From Campylobacterota bacterium (lineage in GTDB: Bacteria; Campylobacterota; Campylobacteria; Campylobacterales; QNZT01), in contig JAHZKW010000110.1 of the NCBI GenBank assembly GCA_022600175.1, positions 1 through 40,283 on the forward strand: DNA of 40,283 nucleotides, given 5' to 3'. How positions within the stretch are numbered: position 1 is the stretch's first letter; each line of letters opens with the position of its first letter. Under the pieces are notes generated by a model. That model was not told the DNA's origin and ran no database searches. It saw nothing but the letters and a program-made list of their open reading frames with translations. This document shows positions 1-7,365 of the stretch, one piece after another. Made by a program: the position numbers and the translations under genes.

Positions 1-633
1 AAAACTTTCAGAATTCCCAGCATATTCAAAGTTTTCATAGAGTTTAAATGTTTCAAACATTCCAAGTTCTCTATTAGACATCGTCACTGTTGTCTGTTCT
101 TCATCTAAAAAACGTGCAATATACTCTATAATATCTTTCTCTATCATCTCTTTATCATCACGATGCAGTAAGATATCATTGATCTCATACAGTGTCATAT
201 GTTTAGTGAGTTTTTGAACCCATTTCTCTGTATTGTGATAGAAAAACTTTTCATCAAGATAAGATAAAAGATCTTTATCAATTTCAGGTTGATGTATAGA
301 CGCACAACTTCTTAAATTATTCCATATAGGATTAACTTCTAACAAACACTTTTTAGCCAAGTCAAAATGCTCCGCTAGTCCATCCTTTTTTAAAATATCT
401 TTTAGATTCGCCTCTAAAACAACAGGAGCAATCTTCCCCTCCTCGTAAAGCTTTAGATAGTAAGATGACTCCATATATACTTTACCACCAAAGATACTTT
501 GTGCTTTCTCTAGTCCATCTTTAAAGTTAAGGTTTTCAAAACCTTTTAAAGGATTGTGGTGAATAAAAGAGCCTATTGGCCAATAGTGTGGTACGATATC
601 TTTAACAGAATTTAACTTTTCTACAATACTCAT
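1..633 (-). CDS. dabA: DabA-like DUF2309 protein, N-terminal part (truncated by window edge)
   Basis: The open frame starts at ATG 633 and runs off the left edge, giving the first 211 residues. Near the N-terminus it reads HYWPIGSFIHHNPLKGF, the conserved opening of DUF2309 proteins. DabA of this family is a zinc-dependent, carbonic-anhydrase-like protein that works with membrane partner DabB in energy-driven hydration of CO2 to bicarbonate. The zinc-site residues lie in the missing part, so catalytic competence cannot be judged. The start codon overlaps the stop of the upstream membrane gene (ATGA, 630-633), and a GGAG lies just upstream, so the two are translationally coupled. The assignment rests on this motif and on dabB in the same operon. 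Confidence 0.85.
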   Translation of the reverse strand, partial: MSIVEKLNSVKDIVPHYWPIGSFIHHNPLKGFENLNFKDGLEKAQSIFGGKVYMESSYYLKLYEEGKIAPVVLEANLKDILKKDGLAEHFDLAKKCLLEVNPIWNNLRSCASIHQPEIDKDLLSYLDEKFFYHNTEKWVQKLTKHMTLYEINDILLHRDDKEMIEKDIIEYIARFLDEEQTTVTMSNRELGMFETFKLYENFEYAGNSESF

Positions 634-1358
634 AAAATTATCTCCTTAAGTCCAAAGATACTAAGTGTCAAAAGCAATACTACAATAGCAGAATGAATTA
701 CTTTCTCTTTTGTACTCATGTGTACATAGTGGATATTGGGATTTAACTTACCAAATAGCGTCTTTCTCATCACACTCATAGCAAGAAAAAAGTTACCAAA
801 AAAGAGTGTTATCACGACTACAAACCAAAGTATATTTGGCTCACTTTTAAAGATATACCCTAAGAAAAATAGCGAATTTGGAAATGGAGGGTAAAGTGCT
901 ATTGCGATTAAGTAAAGTGTCAAATAACCACTGACACATGGCGTAGCAAGTGTCACCCCTCTAACAGAAAGGTAGTTAGCACTTCCATAGTTCTTTTCAT
1001 AAAAATTGGCAATCAAATAAATACCCACTAACGAAACAAGTAAAGAGAGACTATAAAGTGCTCCCTTCTCCTCAAAAAGCACAAAAAATGGTGCATTAAC
1101 AAAAATTAAATAATACCCCAATTTATAAAAATTTGTTGTTTTCGTTGCTTTATAAATACTATAAATGGCACTCACAAATGAGATTAAAACAAGGGGTGTT
1201 AAGTGTTCATTTGGCAAAAATAATGAAAGTATCGAAGCACATAAAAGCAAAACGCCACTTAATAAAAATATACTCTTACTACTAAACTTATCACTCTTTT
1301 CTAAGAAGATGTAATATGGCACACCTGCAGCTAAAATTAATAATAGAACACTAGACAT
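630..1358 (-). CDS. Small polytopic membrane protein between dabB and dabA (antiporter-like fragment?)
   Basis: This 242-residue, very hydrophobic protein has about seven predicted membrane segments. The ATG at 1358 overlaps the dabB stop (TGATG); a TTG at 1361 is an alternative start one codon earlier. Around residues 135-170 a stretch with TLATPCVSGYLTLY followed by YPPFPNSLFF resembles the late helices of NuoM/MrpD-type antiporter subunits, where a Pro-Pro-Phe-Pro loop is typical. It is far too short to be a full antiporter (about 500 residues) and shows no conserved channel-lining Lys/Glu pattern I can identify. Its place between dabB and dabA with overlapping ends on both sides indicates that it belongs to the bicarbonate transporter. 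I do not recognise a named family; an accessory membrane subunit is an inference. Confidence 0.75.
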   Translation of the reverse strand: MSSVLLLILAAGVPYYIFLEKSDKFSSKSIFLLSGVLLLCASILSLFLPNEHLTPLVLISFVSAIYSIYKATKTTNFYKLGYYLIFVNAPFFVLFEEKGALYSLSLLVSLVGIYLIANFYEKNYGSANYLSVRGVTLATPCVSGYLTLYLIAIALYPPFPNSLFFLGYIFKSEPNILWFVVVITLFFGNFFLAMSVMRKTLFGKLNPNIHYVHMSTKEKVIHSAIVVLLLTLSIFGLKEIIL

Positions 1359-2968
1359 CAAACTTTACCCTTTTTAGAACGTTTAAATATCTCAAAATAA
1401 TACCCCTCTTTAACTAGTAACTTATAAAATAGCCATTTTATTTTATTTGGTTTGACATCATTATCTGGAATTTCCACAAAGTGCTGTTTATACATAAATA
1501 ACCAACCCACTATCATAATAATTGCCAAAAGAACCAGTGAACTAATCAAAGTTACATTGAGTGTTGCAGCTTGATAGAAAAGCAAAGCATGCTCACCGTA
1601 AATAAAATGCTCCAATGCCAACCCTACAAATTCATAGGTAAATAAGACGATGATAAAAGTACTGATAAGTGCCAATATTACTTTAATAGAGTCCGATTTG
1701 GATACTTTAAAAAATGATAAAAAGAGCTGTGTGCCAGTAAGCCAAGCAAATGCTAAAATAACAATAGCAGCATTGAATTCAAAGAACTCTTCGCTAAGCA
1801 CCATTTTTACCCCGACAAATACAATAATCGGCAAAATCGTAAAGAGTGCAATCAGATTGAACATTTTATTGCTTTTATACTCTGTCTTCTCTTTCCAAAA
1901 CAATTTGTAAGAGAGACGTTCTGGAATATTTGGGTCATGCCTTGCATATTTTATTAAGCCACCTGATTCTAAAAATAGCGTTGCTTTAAAAATTCCATGT
2001 ACAATCAAATGATAAATCGCTAGTGAAAATGCACCAAGTCCTACCTCCATGATCATATATCCCATCTGTCCAACCGTAGAGTAACCAAGTGAACGTTTAA
2101 TATCAGAGACAACTAACATCAAAATCGATGCAAAAATAGCAGTAAGTAGCCCTATGACAAAAGCGATATTAAGCACCGCTGGTGTAAGTAACAACAGATA
2201 GGCTAATTTATTAAGTAATATACCACCAACATTGACAACACCTGCATGCATCACTGCTGATACAGGTGTAGGTGCTTCAGAAGTGTAAGGTAACCAAATA
2301 TGAAATGGCATGATTGCAGACTTCATCATAGCTGCTAACAAGAAAAGGAACCCAATTACAAAAACCATCGGATTTTCAATAGAATCTTGGGACATTGCCA
2401 ACCATTTTTCACTCAAATGCGCTAGATCAAAACTGCCAAATACTTTATAGGTTAAAATGACAGCAAATAAAAATACTAAGTCAGCACCTTTATGAATAAT
2501 CATTGTCCATTTTGCATGTCTTACAGCCGTATTTGAACCTACATTAAATGATACAAGAAGATATAAACTGATACTCAAAAGTTGCCATGCTAATGCCAAT
2601 ACAATGAGATTATTGCTCATTACCAGTAAATATATTGATGAAAAAATAAAGTTTAAAAGAATAAAAAATCTTTTATATCCTGCTTCATCCCACATATATT
2701 TTGTCGCATATTTACGAATAACTAAACCTAAAATCGCAACATATGGAACTAAAATGGCCGAAAGTTCATTATAAATAACCAACCCATCAAAACCACTAAT
2801 TGGCGTATCATAACGTATGACGTAGTAAGTCCCATATAACCCCAATATTGCAATCGTACTTGACAATATAATATTTATTTTTGGGATCAGCTCTTTTTTT
2901 CTAACAAACATTAGAATAATTGCTATCACAATTGGAATGCTTGGAATAAGCAATATAATTTTTTCCAC
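1358..2968 (-). CDS. dabB: DabB-like membrane subunit (NuoL/antiporter family) of the DAB inorganic-carbon transporter
   Basis: This 536-residue protein belongs to the proton-conducting NuoL/Mrp antiporter family. The core motif is at about residues 215-250, with KSAIMPFHIWLPYTSEAPTP followed by VSAVMHAG, where the conserved Lys and His sit in the proton channel. About 13-14 membrane helices are visible. No complex I genes are nearby; instead a DUF2309 gene lies in the same operon, which is the DabAB signature. DabB is thought to couple cation flow to DabA. Translation starts at GTG 2968 behind a very strong purine-rich Shine-Dalgarno (GGGGAGGGGAG). A -10 box at 3139-3134 suggests its own promoter. 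A generic NuoL homologue is the alternative name, but context favours DabB. Confidence 0.88.
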   Translation of the reverse strand: MEKIILLIPSIPIVIAIILMFVRKKELIPKINIILSSTIAILGLYGTYYVIRYDTPISGFDGLVIYNELSAILVPYVAILGLVIRKYATKYMWDEAGYKRFFILLNFIFSSIYLLVMSNNLIVLALAWQLLSISLYLLVSFNVGSNTAVRHAKWTMIIHKGADLVFLFAVILTYKVFGSFDLAHLSEKWLAMSQDSIENPMVFVIGFLFLLAAMMKSAIMPFHIWLPYTSEAPTPVSAVMHAGVVNVGGILLNKLAYLLLLTPAVLNIAFVIGLLTAIFASILMLVVSDIKRSLGYSTVGQMGYMIMEVGLGAFSLAIYHLIVHGIFKATLFLESGGLIKYARHDPNIPERLSYKLFWKEKTEYKSNKMFNLIALFTILPIIVFVGVKMVLSEEFFEFNAAIVILAFAWLTGTQLFLSFFKVSKSDSIKVILALISTFIIVLFTYEFVGLALEHFIYGEHALLFYQAATLNVTLISSLVLLAIIMIVGWLFMYKQHFVEIPDNDVKPNKIKWLFYKLLVKEGYYFEIFKRSKKGKV

Positions 2969-3133
2969 TAAACTCCCCTCCCCTGTAATTCATTAAAATT
3001 TTTATCTACATTCTTAAAGTATACAAGATATCTTACATAACAATCAGTGCTAAAATAAACATGATCGATAGATATCCTAAGACCTTTATAATTGTAGATT
3101 ATTTTTTTAAATATAGTTTATTATAAAAATAAA

Positions 3134-3168
3134 ATTATACCAGTTGTGTTACACTTGATACGACTGGT
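3134..3168 (-). promoter_or_regulatory. Putative dabB promoter with an inverted-repeat operator
   Basis: On the minus strand a perfect TATAAT lies at 3139-3134, giving a predicted start near 3127 and a leader of about 160 nt before dabB. ACCAGT (3139-3144) and ACTGGT (3163-3168) form an 18-bp-spaced dyad that touches the -10 box and covers the -35 zone, with GTGTTACAC (3146-3154) at its centre. No good -35 hexamer is visible, as is usual for Campylobacterota sigma70. A regulator binding here is an inference. Confidence 0.5.
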
Positions 3169-3186
3169 TACATTTAAAATTTGGTA

Positions 3187-3247
3187 ATACTACGTAAAGG
3201 TAGTATAAATTGATCCATTAGTCAGATAATACATCAGTTTATACTAC
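3187..3247. repeat. Triple GTAGTAT half-site array (two alternative inverted repeats) upstream of dabB
   Basis: ATACTAC (3187-3193), GTAGTAT (3200-3206) and ATACTAC (3241-3247) are three copies of one heptamer. The middle copy can pair with the first (7 bp, 6-nt loop) or, extended to 10 bp (3200-3209 with 3238-3247), with the third across a 28-nt loop. As DNA it resembles a regulator array 60-120 bp upstream of the predicted dabB start. If transcribed by read-through from the PII gene, the two hairpins would be mutually exclusive. Confidence 0.6.
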
Positions 3248-3267
3248 AAGAAATATCAATTAAAATT

Positions 3268-3287
3268 ATAAAAACCCCCGTTTTTAT
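3268..3287 (-). terminator. Putative terminator after the PII-like gene
   Basis: On the minus strand an 8-bp perfect stem (3280-3287 with 3268-3275) closes a GGGG loop about 60 nt after the PII stop. Its 3' arm is T-rich and runs into more Ts. The stem is AU-rich, so termination may be partial. It supports a separate promoter for dabB. The rest of the 2969-3346 gap holds the dabB promoter and the half-site array; I see no gene in it. Confidence 0.5.
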
Positions 3288-3346
3288 CGATATCTCTTTT
3301 TTAATGTAGTAAAAGTATTTATAGAAAAATTCCCCCTACGTTTAGA

Positions 3347-3739
3347 TTAACTCGCAGGTGTATCTACTGAGTTGAAAAACTCATCATCACTACCAAGTGA
3401 AATCTCTTTACTAGGATTAAATGCTAGCGCATCTGCATTTTTTTCACCAGTACGTATACGTTCAACTTCTACTACAGGTACAACCCACATTTTACCTGCA
3501 CCATGAGTCGAATCCTCTTGCGCATTAGAACGAATAGCTTCCATTGCTTTCTCTTTATGAGCATCCCCTGCTACTAAGACAATAATCATCACTTTTTCAT
3601 CTAACGCGTTAATTGTATCTTCAAAGCATCCTCTACCCATAACGTTACTGACCGTTACACCCTGAATCTCTTCATCAAGTAACCCCTGCAATACACCATC
3701 AAGTACAGAAGTATTGAGAATAGCATTTATCTGAAACAT
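3347..3739 (-). CDS. PII-like signalling protein with short T-loop (possible bicarbonate/adenylate sensor)
   Basis: This 130-residue protein has the PII ferredoxin-like fold pattern: a GVTVSNVMGRG strand-turn, then the C-terminal signature VVPVVEVERIRTGEK with Arg residues that bind nucleotide phosphates in GlnB/GlnK. The T-loop is roughly eight residues shorter than in canonical PII and lacks the uridylylated Tyr, so it is probably not part of the classic nitrogen cascade. An acidic tail of about 25 residues follows. Short-T-loop PII-like proteins are known beside carboxysome and bicarbonate-transport genes, where one (CPII) responds to bicarbonate and adenylates. Its position just upstream of dabB fits that role. 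A Shine-Dalgarno AAAGGA precedes ATG 3739. The precise ligand is not evident. Confidence 0.82.
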   Translation of the reverse strand: MFQINAILNTSVLDGVLQGLLDEEIQGVTVSNVMGRGCFEDTINALDEKVMIIVLVAGDAHKEKAMEAIRSNAQEDSTHGAGKMWVVPVVEVERIRTGEKNADALAFNPSKEISLGSDDEFFNSVDTPAS

Positions 3740-3766
3740 TGGAATCCTTTACTGGTCAAATTGTAT

Positions 3767-3788
3767 AAACAACATATTATAGTTGTTT
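3767..3788. promoter_or_regulatory. Operator-like dyad enclosing the PII gene -10 box
   Basis: A perfect 7-bp inverted repeat, AAACAAC-N8-GTTGTTT, encloses the minus-strand TATAAT at 3781-3776, about 40 bp before the PII start. The centre of the dyad is the -10 box itself, so a bound protein would block RNA polymerase. The match is read directly; the function is inferred. Confidence 0.5.
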
Positions 3789-4376
3789 TCTGACGCTAAT
3801 TTTTACATTTTTATTTTTAATTTCAAAATAAATTGAAATATACTATAGCATAAGTAACACTTACTGCCCTATTTTTTAGATAACCTATAATCACTACATG
3901 TAAGTCTTCAAAACAGCCCATAATATGGGTTATACTTCTATTCATTGTCATTAAAAAACATAGCCATTTCAGGCACCTATATGTTTCTTTTTGTAACATA
4001 TTTTCCTAATCATCAACAAATGGCAATGATCACTATGCAAAGTAAGCTCTTGACATCTATAAGATGCCATTATACTTAAAAAATGCTTAGCTAGTTTAGT
4101 TGATATCGTAAAGCTCCATTGAGTAAGCCTTTACTGCCTATACTTGCGACACTGATGTAATTTTGTTTTTATGAGAAGAATCATTGATTTTATTTTTTAC
4201 TTAACGATAATGTTCTATATTTATTTATATTTTAAATTAAAGAAAAGTTAAAGAAGTTTTATGTAAACTGCTTTTTTGGAAATGTTAGTTTTAGCTAATT
4301 AAAAGCGTTATAAATGTTACTAATATTTATTTTAAGCTTTGCTTACGCGTAGACTAGTTCTAAATAACAAATGTTG

Positions 4377-4402
4377 TTAGTTGTGATAATTATGGCAACT
4401 AA
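4377..4402 (+). promoter_or_regulatory. Putative promoter and operator dyad of the 2-oxoacid oxidoreductase operon
   Basis: TTAGTTG (4377-4383) and CAACTAA (4396-4402) form a perfect 7-bp inverted repeat with a 12-bp spacer. The spacer contains GATAAT (4385-4390), a plausible -10, which would start transcription near 4397 and leave a 40-nt leader with an AGAGGGAGAG ribosome site before ATG 4438. The arrangement matches repression by a dimeric regulator. Confidence 0.45.
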
Positions 4403-4437
4403 TATCAAAACTCAAATTTCATGTAGAGGGAGAGAAA

Positions 4438-4668
4438 ATGTATTATATAGCAAAAGTTGATGCTGATATGTGTGCAGAGTATAAATGCAATACATGTACA
4501 CTATATTGTCCAGAAGCTAATACACTTATGTTTGACAAAGACGGGAATACATCCTGGGTTGATGCTGATAGATGTAAAGGGTGCGCACTTTGTGTGTACG
4601 TATGTAGTGATATGCTGAATCGAAATTGTATTACGATGGAAATGCCTCACGCAACAGAAGAAGTCTAA
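4438..4668 (+). CDS. porD: 2-oxoacid:ferredoxin oxidoreductase, ferredoxin-like delta subunit
   Basis: This 76-residue protein carries two cysteine sets: C12-x4-C17-x2-C20-x3-C24-Pro and C46-x2-C49-x2-C52-x3-C56, as expected for two [4Fe-4S] clusters. The first set has an unusual four-residue first gap, and an extra Cys64 follows the second. In this enzyme family the delta subunit passes electrons between the catalytic clusters and free ferredoxin. It heads an operon of delta, CdhB-like, alpha, beta and gamma genes. The strong AGAGGGAGAG ribosome site supports ATG 4438. The gene symbol follows a pyruvate assignment, which is tentative; 2-oxoglutarate is possible. Confidence 0.82.
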   Translation: MYYIAKVDADMCAEYKCNTCTLYCPEANTLMFDKDGNTSWVDADRCKGCALCVYVCSDMLNRNCITMEMPHATEEV

Positions 4669-4720
4669 AATTTAAATCTAAATTTAAATTACAGTAAAAA
4701 AATTTTCAATAGGAGAACTT

Positions 4721-5290
4721 ATGGCAAATCAAGGCCCAGCGTATTATTCACCGTATCCAGTGGCTACGTATGAAGGCGTTATCACATCACCAGAAGGGAA
4801 AGCGGTATTATTAAATGATGTCGTTGATGCAGAGGTTGGAATGAGAGAAGCTGCAAAAGCAATGTTGACAAGAGAAAATGCAACAATTTTCCCAGGTCCA
4901 CAGGTATTATATGGTTGGAATGAAGAAGCAAAAAAGAAAGCTACACTTATCAAAGAAATGGCTGAAGTTTTAAATGCAAAAATGATTCCAATGTATGACT
5001 ACAGACCAAAATATCCAAAGATTGATGCTGAAGTAGAAATCAATCCAAATCACCCAAACTTAACAATTTGGCATAACAAGATTAAAGCGGCTGTATTTAT
5101 CGGTGTGCATTGTCACTATGCAAATGTAGCATTAAAAATCATTAGATCAGAAACTGACTGTTATACAATTGCTATGTGTTCTTTAGCTGGTCATGAAGAT
5201 GCCATGGTATCAATTAGAGATTTACATACTGAAGAGCTTGAACGATTTATTGAAATAGCTAAAGAAGTTAAAAAAGAGTTGGGAGTATAA
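4721..5290 (+). CDS. porE: CO dehydrogenase epsilon/CdhB-like subunit of the five-subunit 2-oxoacid:ferredoxin oxidoreductase
   Basis: A 189-residue soluble protein. Its features, NATIFPGPQVLYGWNEEAKKK near residue 50 and AAVFIGVHCHYANVALKIIR near residue 125, suggest the Rossmann-like CdhB family (epsilon subunit of CO dehydrogenase/acetyl-CoA synthase). Annotated relatives sit in the for/por operons of Aquificales such as Hydrogenobacter, where a five-subunit enzyme runs CO2 fixation in the reductive TCA cycle. No cysteine cluster or catalytic motif is visible, so its role may be structural or may involve nucleotide binding. It lies 52 bp after porD with an AGGAG ribosome site and one base before porA. 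The family call comes from memory of neighbours and motif resemblance, not from a search. Confidence 0.7.
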   Translation: MANQGPAYYSPYPVATYEGVITSPEGKAVLLNDVVDAEVGMREAAKAMLTRENATIFPGPQVLYGWNEEAKKKATLIKEMAEVLNAKMIPMYDYRPKYPKIDAEVEINPNHPNLTIWHNKIKAAVFIGVHCHYANVALKIIRSETDCYTIAMCSLAGHEDAMVSIRDLHTEELERFIEIAKEVKKELGV

Positions 5291-5291
5291 C

Positions 5292-6494
5292 ATGAGTAAA
5301 AGAAGTGATATGACTAAAACACACAATTGGTCTGGACAAAAATTAGTTTCAACAGACTATATGCTTTTTGAAGCTCCTAGAACTAAACACTTTATGACAG
5401 GTTCTGAGGTTTTAAAAGAAGCAGTTAAAAGATGTACAGTTGATGCATCTGTATCTTACCCTATTACACCACAATCTGAAGCAGCACACCTTATCGGTGA
5501 ACTTTGGGCAGAAGGTTATGTAGGTGTCTATTTTAGAGGTGAGAACGAATTTGGTGTAATGAGTGAAGTTGCTGGCTGTGCAATGGCAGGTGCTAGGACA
5601 ATTACAACAACTTCAGGACCAGGAACACTAAGAGCAATGGAAAACTTTGCAATGTGGTCTGGAACAAGAGCATCAATGCAACTTGTACTTATGGCGCGTG
5701 GTATCAATTCACCACTTACAATTCAACCTGATAACTTAGAAGTTCAGTACCTATTAGAGACAGGTATGATGATCTGGTATGCTGAAAACGTTCAAGAACT
5801 ATTTGATATGTCAATTGCGGCATTTACTGTTGCTGAAAAACCTGAGGTACACGTTCCTATCGTTACTGTTGTTGATGGATTCTTCGTATCTCATACGAGA
5901 GAAGCTGTTGAACTTCCTGATGATGATATTGCACTTTTCCCATATGAACCATATAAGTCACCACTGCCTCCAATCGATTCAGAGATGCCTCCAGGACGTT
6001 TCTTAAGAGATCCATTTGTTATGAAATCTAACTACATCTCTTATGCAACACACGCTTCTTGGCAATGGGAAGTGAGATCAGCGGTAGAGCGTTCTCGTCC
6101 ATATGCAGAGCACTATCTTAAAGGTCTTGTACACATTACTGGTGATGAAGATGCTGAAATTGCATTTATTGCCTGTGGTACAGCAGCGAACCAAGCAAAA
6201 GAAGCACAAAGAGAATTAGGAAAAATGGGAGTTAAGACTAAAGTTATTAAACTTAGAACTATCAGACCATTCCCTGAACAAGAGATTATTGAAGCACTTG
6301 AAGGTGTAAAACATGCATTTGTTCCTGAATTCAATGTTGTTGGTTGGTTAGCAAACGAAGTAAGACATTCACTTTACGGAAAATGCGATACAAATATCGT
6401 AAATGGCCCAAGAGTTGCTGGTGGTATGAGTATGCCTGCTGAGGCGATCATCCATGAAGTAATGGAAATAGTTAACGCTGGAAAAGGAGCATAA
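5292..6494 (+). CDS. porA: 2-oxoacid:ferredoxin oxidoreductase, alpha subunit
   Basis: This 400-residue subunit binds the pyrimidine side of thiamine diphosphate and contributes to the substrate pocket. The typical N-terminal block is present: DASVSYPITPQSEAAHLIGE at about residues 52-72, a GENEFGVMSEVAGCAMAGAR block at about 85-105, then TTTSGPGTLRAMENFAMW. The C-terminal transketolase-like domain (from about 285) has GCGTAANQAKEAQRE-type sequence and KVIKLRTIRPFPEQEI. The reaction is reversible oxidative decarboxylation of a 2-oxoacid to acyl-CoA with reduced ferredoxin, run as carboxylation in the reductive TCA cycle. Pyruvate and 2-oxoglutarate enzymes are too alike in sequence to separate by eye. 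Confidence 0.92.
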   Translation: MSKRSDMTKTHNWSGQKLVSTDYMLFEAPRTKHFMTGSEVLKEAVKRCTVDASVSYPITPQSEAAHLIGELWAEGYVGVYFRGENEFGVMSEVAGCAMAGARTITTTSGPGTLRAMENFAMWSGTRASMQLVLMARGINSPLTIQPDNLEVQYLLETGMMIWYAENVQELFDMSIAAFTVAEKPEVHVPIVTVVDGFFVSHTREAVELPDDDIALFPYEPYKSPLPPIDSEMPPGRFLRDPFVMKSNYISYATHASWQWEVRSAVERSRPYAEHYLKGLVHITGDEDAEIAFIACGTAANQAKEAQRELGKMGVKTKVIKLRTIRPFPEQEIIEALEGVKHAFVPEFNVVGWLANEVRHSLYGKCDTNIVNGPRVAGGMSMPAEAIIHEVMEIVNAGKGA

Positions 6495-6495
6495 T

Positions 6496-7365
6496 ATGTC
6501 ATTAGATAAATACAAAATTAATCCAGAATTTAGAGACATTATGCCTCGAGAGATTATTGATCTTGAAGAGAATGCAACATGGGCTCAAAATCAAGAAAAA
6601 CCACGTGGTATTAAAGAACTTCCAGAGACTAAAGAGATATTAGAAGAGCACTCACTTTGTGCTGGTTGTCCAGAAGCAGCTACATTAAGATATGTACTAT
6701 CTGCACTACCAAAACCTGAAGATACAATCATTGTTAACTCAACAGGTTGTACTTCTTTAATGTTTCCACACATTGCACTTCATACTGTCCACTCACTATT
6801 TGGTAACCAAAACTCTGTTGCTTCTGGTATCAAAAGAGTATTAGACTGGAGATTTCCAGAAGTAGAAAAAGATGTTGTTGTTTTAGCAGGTGATGGTGCG
6901 ACTGTTGATATCGGACTTGACTATACACTTCAATCGTTCTTTAGACAAGAAAAGATCACAACTATCTGTTTTGATAACGAAGTCTATGCAAATACTGGTG
7001 GACAAGAGTCTGGTTCAACTGCTAAAGGTCAAGTATTTAAAATGGCACCAACAGGTAAAAAGTTTGACAAAGTACCTATGTGGGAACTTGCTACAACATC
7101 TGGTTGTCACTATTCAGTAAACATGACAGGTTCTGCACCAAAAGCAGTGGCTAAAGCAGTAAGAGAAGCGATTTTAATTGCGAGAGAAATTGGACCAACA
7201 TTCATTAACATTTATACGCCTTGTATTCTTGAAATCGGGCTAAGTGCAAATGAAGGACTTGGAGAAATGAAAGATCAAGATAAAGATAGATTTGCAAAGT
7301 ATAGATATGTTTCGCCAGAAGCAGAAGAGTTCTTAGCAAAATGTAAAGAAGAGGGGCGTTTATAA
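6496..7365 (+). CDS. porB: 2-oxoacid:ferredoxin oxidoreductase, beta subunit (TPP and [4Fe-4S] binding)
   Basis: This 289-residue protein is the catalytic TPP-pyrophosphate-binding subunit. CAGC (Cys55, Cys58), Cys85 in NSTGCTSL and a later Cys in TSGCHYS match the four ligands of the proximal [4Fe-4S] cluster. The TPP motif is VVLAGDGATVDIGLDYTL and continues to CFDNEVYANTGGQ; YANTGGQ is the hallmark of pyruvate-type enzymes and is shared by many relatives. The start lies one base after porA, and the stop overlaps the porG start by one base. Its length is normal for the short four- or five-subunit class. Confidence 0.93.
   Translation: MSLDKYKINPEFRDIMPREIIDLEENATWAQNQEKPRGIKELPETKEILEEHSLCAGCPEAATLRYVLSALPKPEDTIIVNSTGCTSLMFPHIALHTVHSLFGNQNSVASGIKRVLDWRFPEVEKDVVVLAGDGATVDIGLDYTLQSFFRQEKITTICFDNEVYANTGGQESGSTAKGQVFKMAPTGKKFDKVPMWELATTSGCHYSVNMTGSAPKAVAKAVREAILIAREIGPTFINIYTPCILEIGLSANEGLGEMKDQDKDRFAKYRYVSPEAEEFLAKCKEEGRL

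Larger units (their letters stand above)
3740..4437. other. 698-bp intergenic region between divergent PII and oxidoreductase operons
   Basis: No convincing coding frame is present. The region is strongly AT-rich. It holds the PII promoter dyad at the left, a 13-bp perfect palindrome CCCATAATATGGG (3917-3929) directly before a plus-strand TATACT (3931-3936), a weak hairpin with a T tract (3956-3993), and the oxidoreductase promoter dyad at the right. The palindrome-TATACT-hairpin succession could mark a very short transcript, but nothing confirms it. From about 4000 to 4370 I see nothing definite. Confidence 0.6.

Noticed and set aside
4050-4076. TTGACA and TATACT as a promoter in the PII-oxidoreductase gap
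   Set aside because: The spacer is 15 bp, too short for a good sigma70 promoter, and no gene starts nearby.
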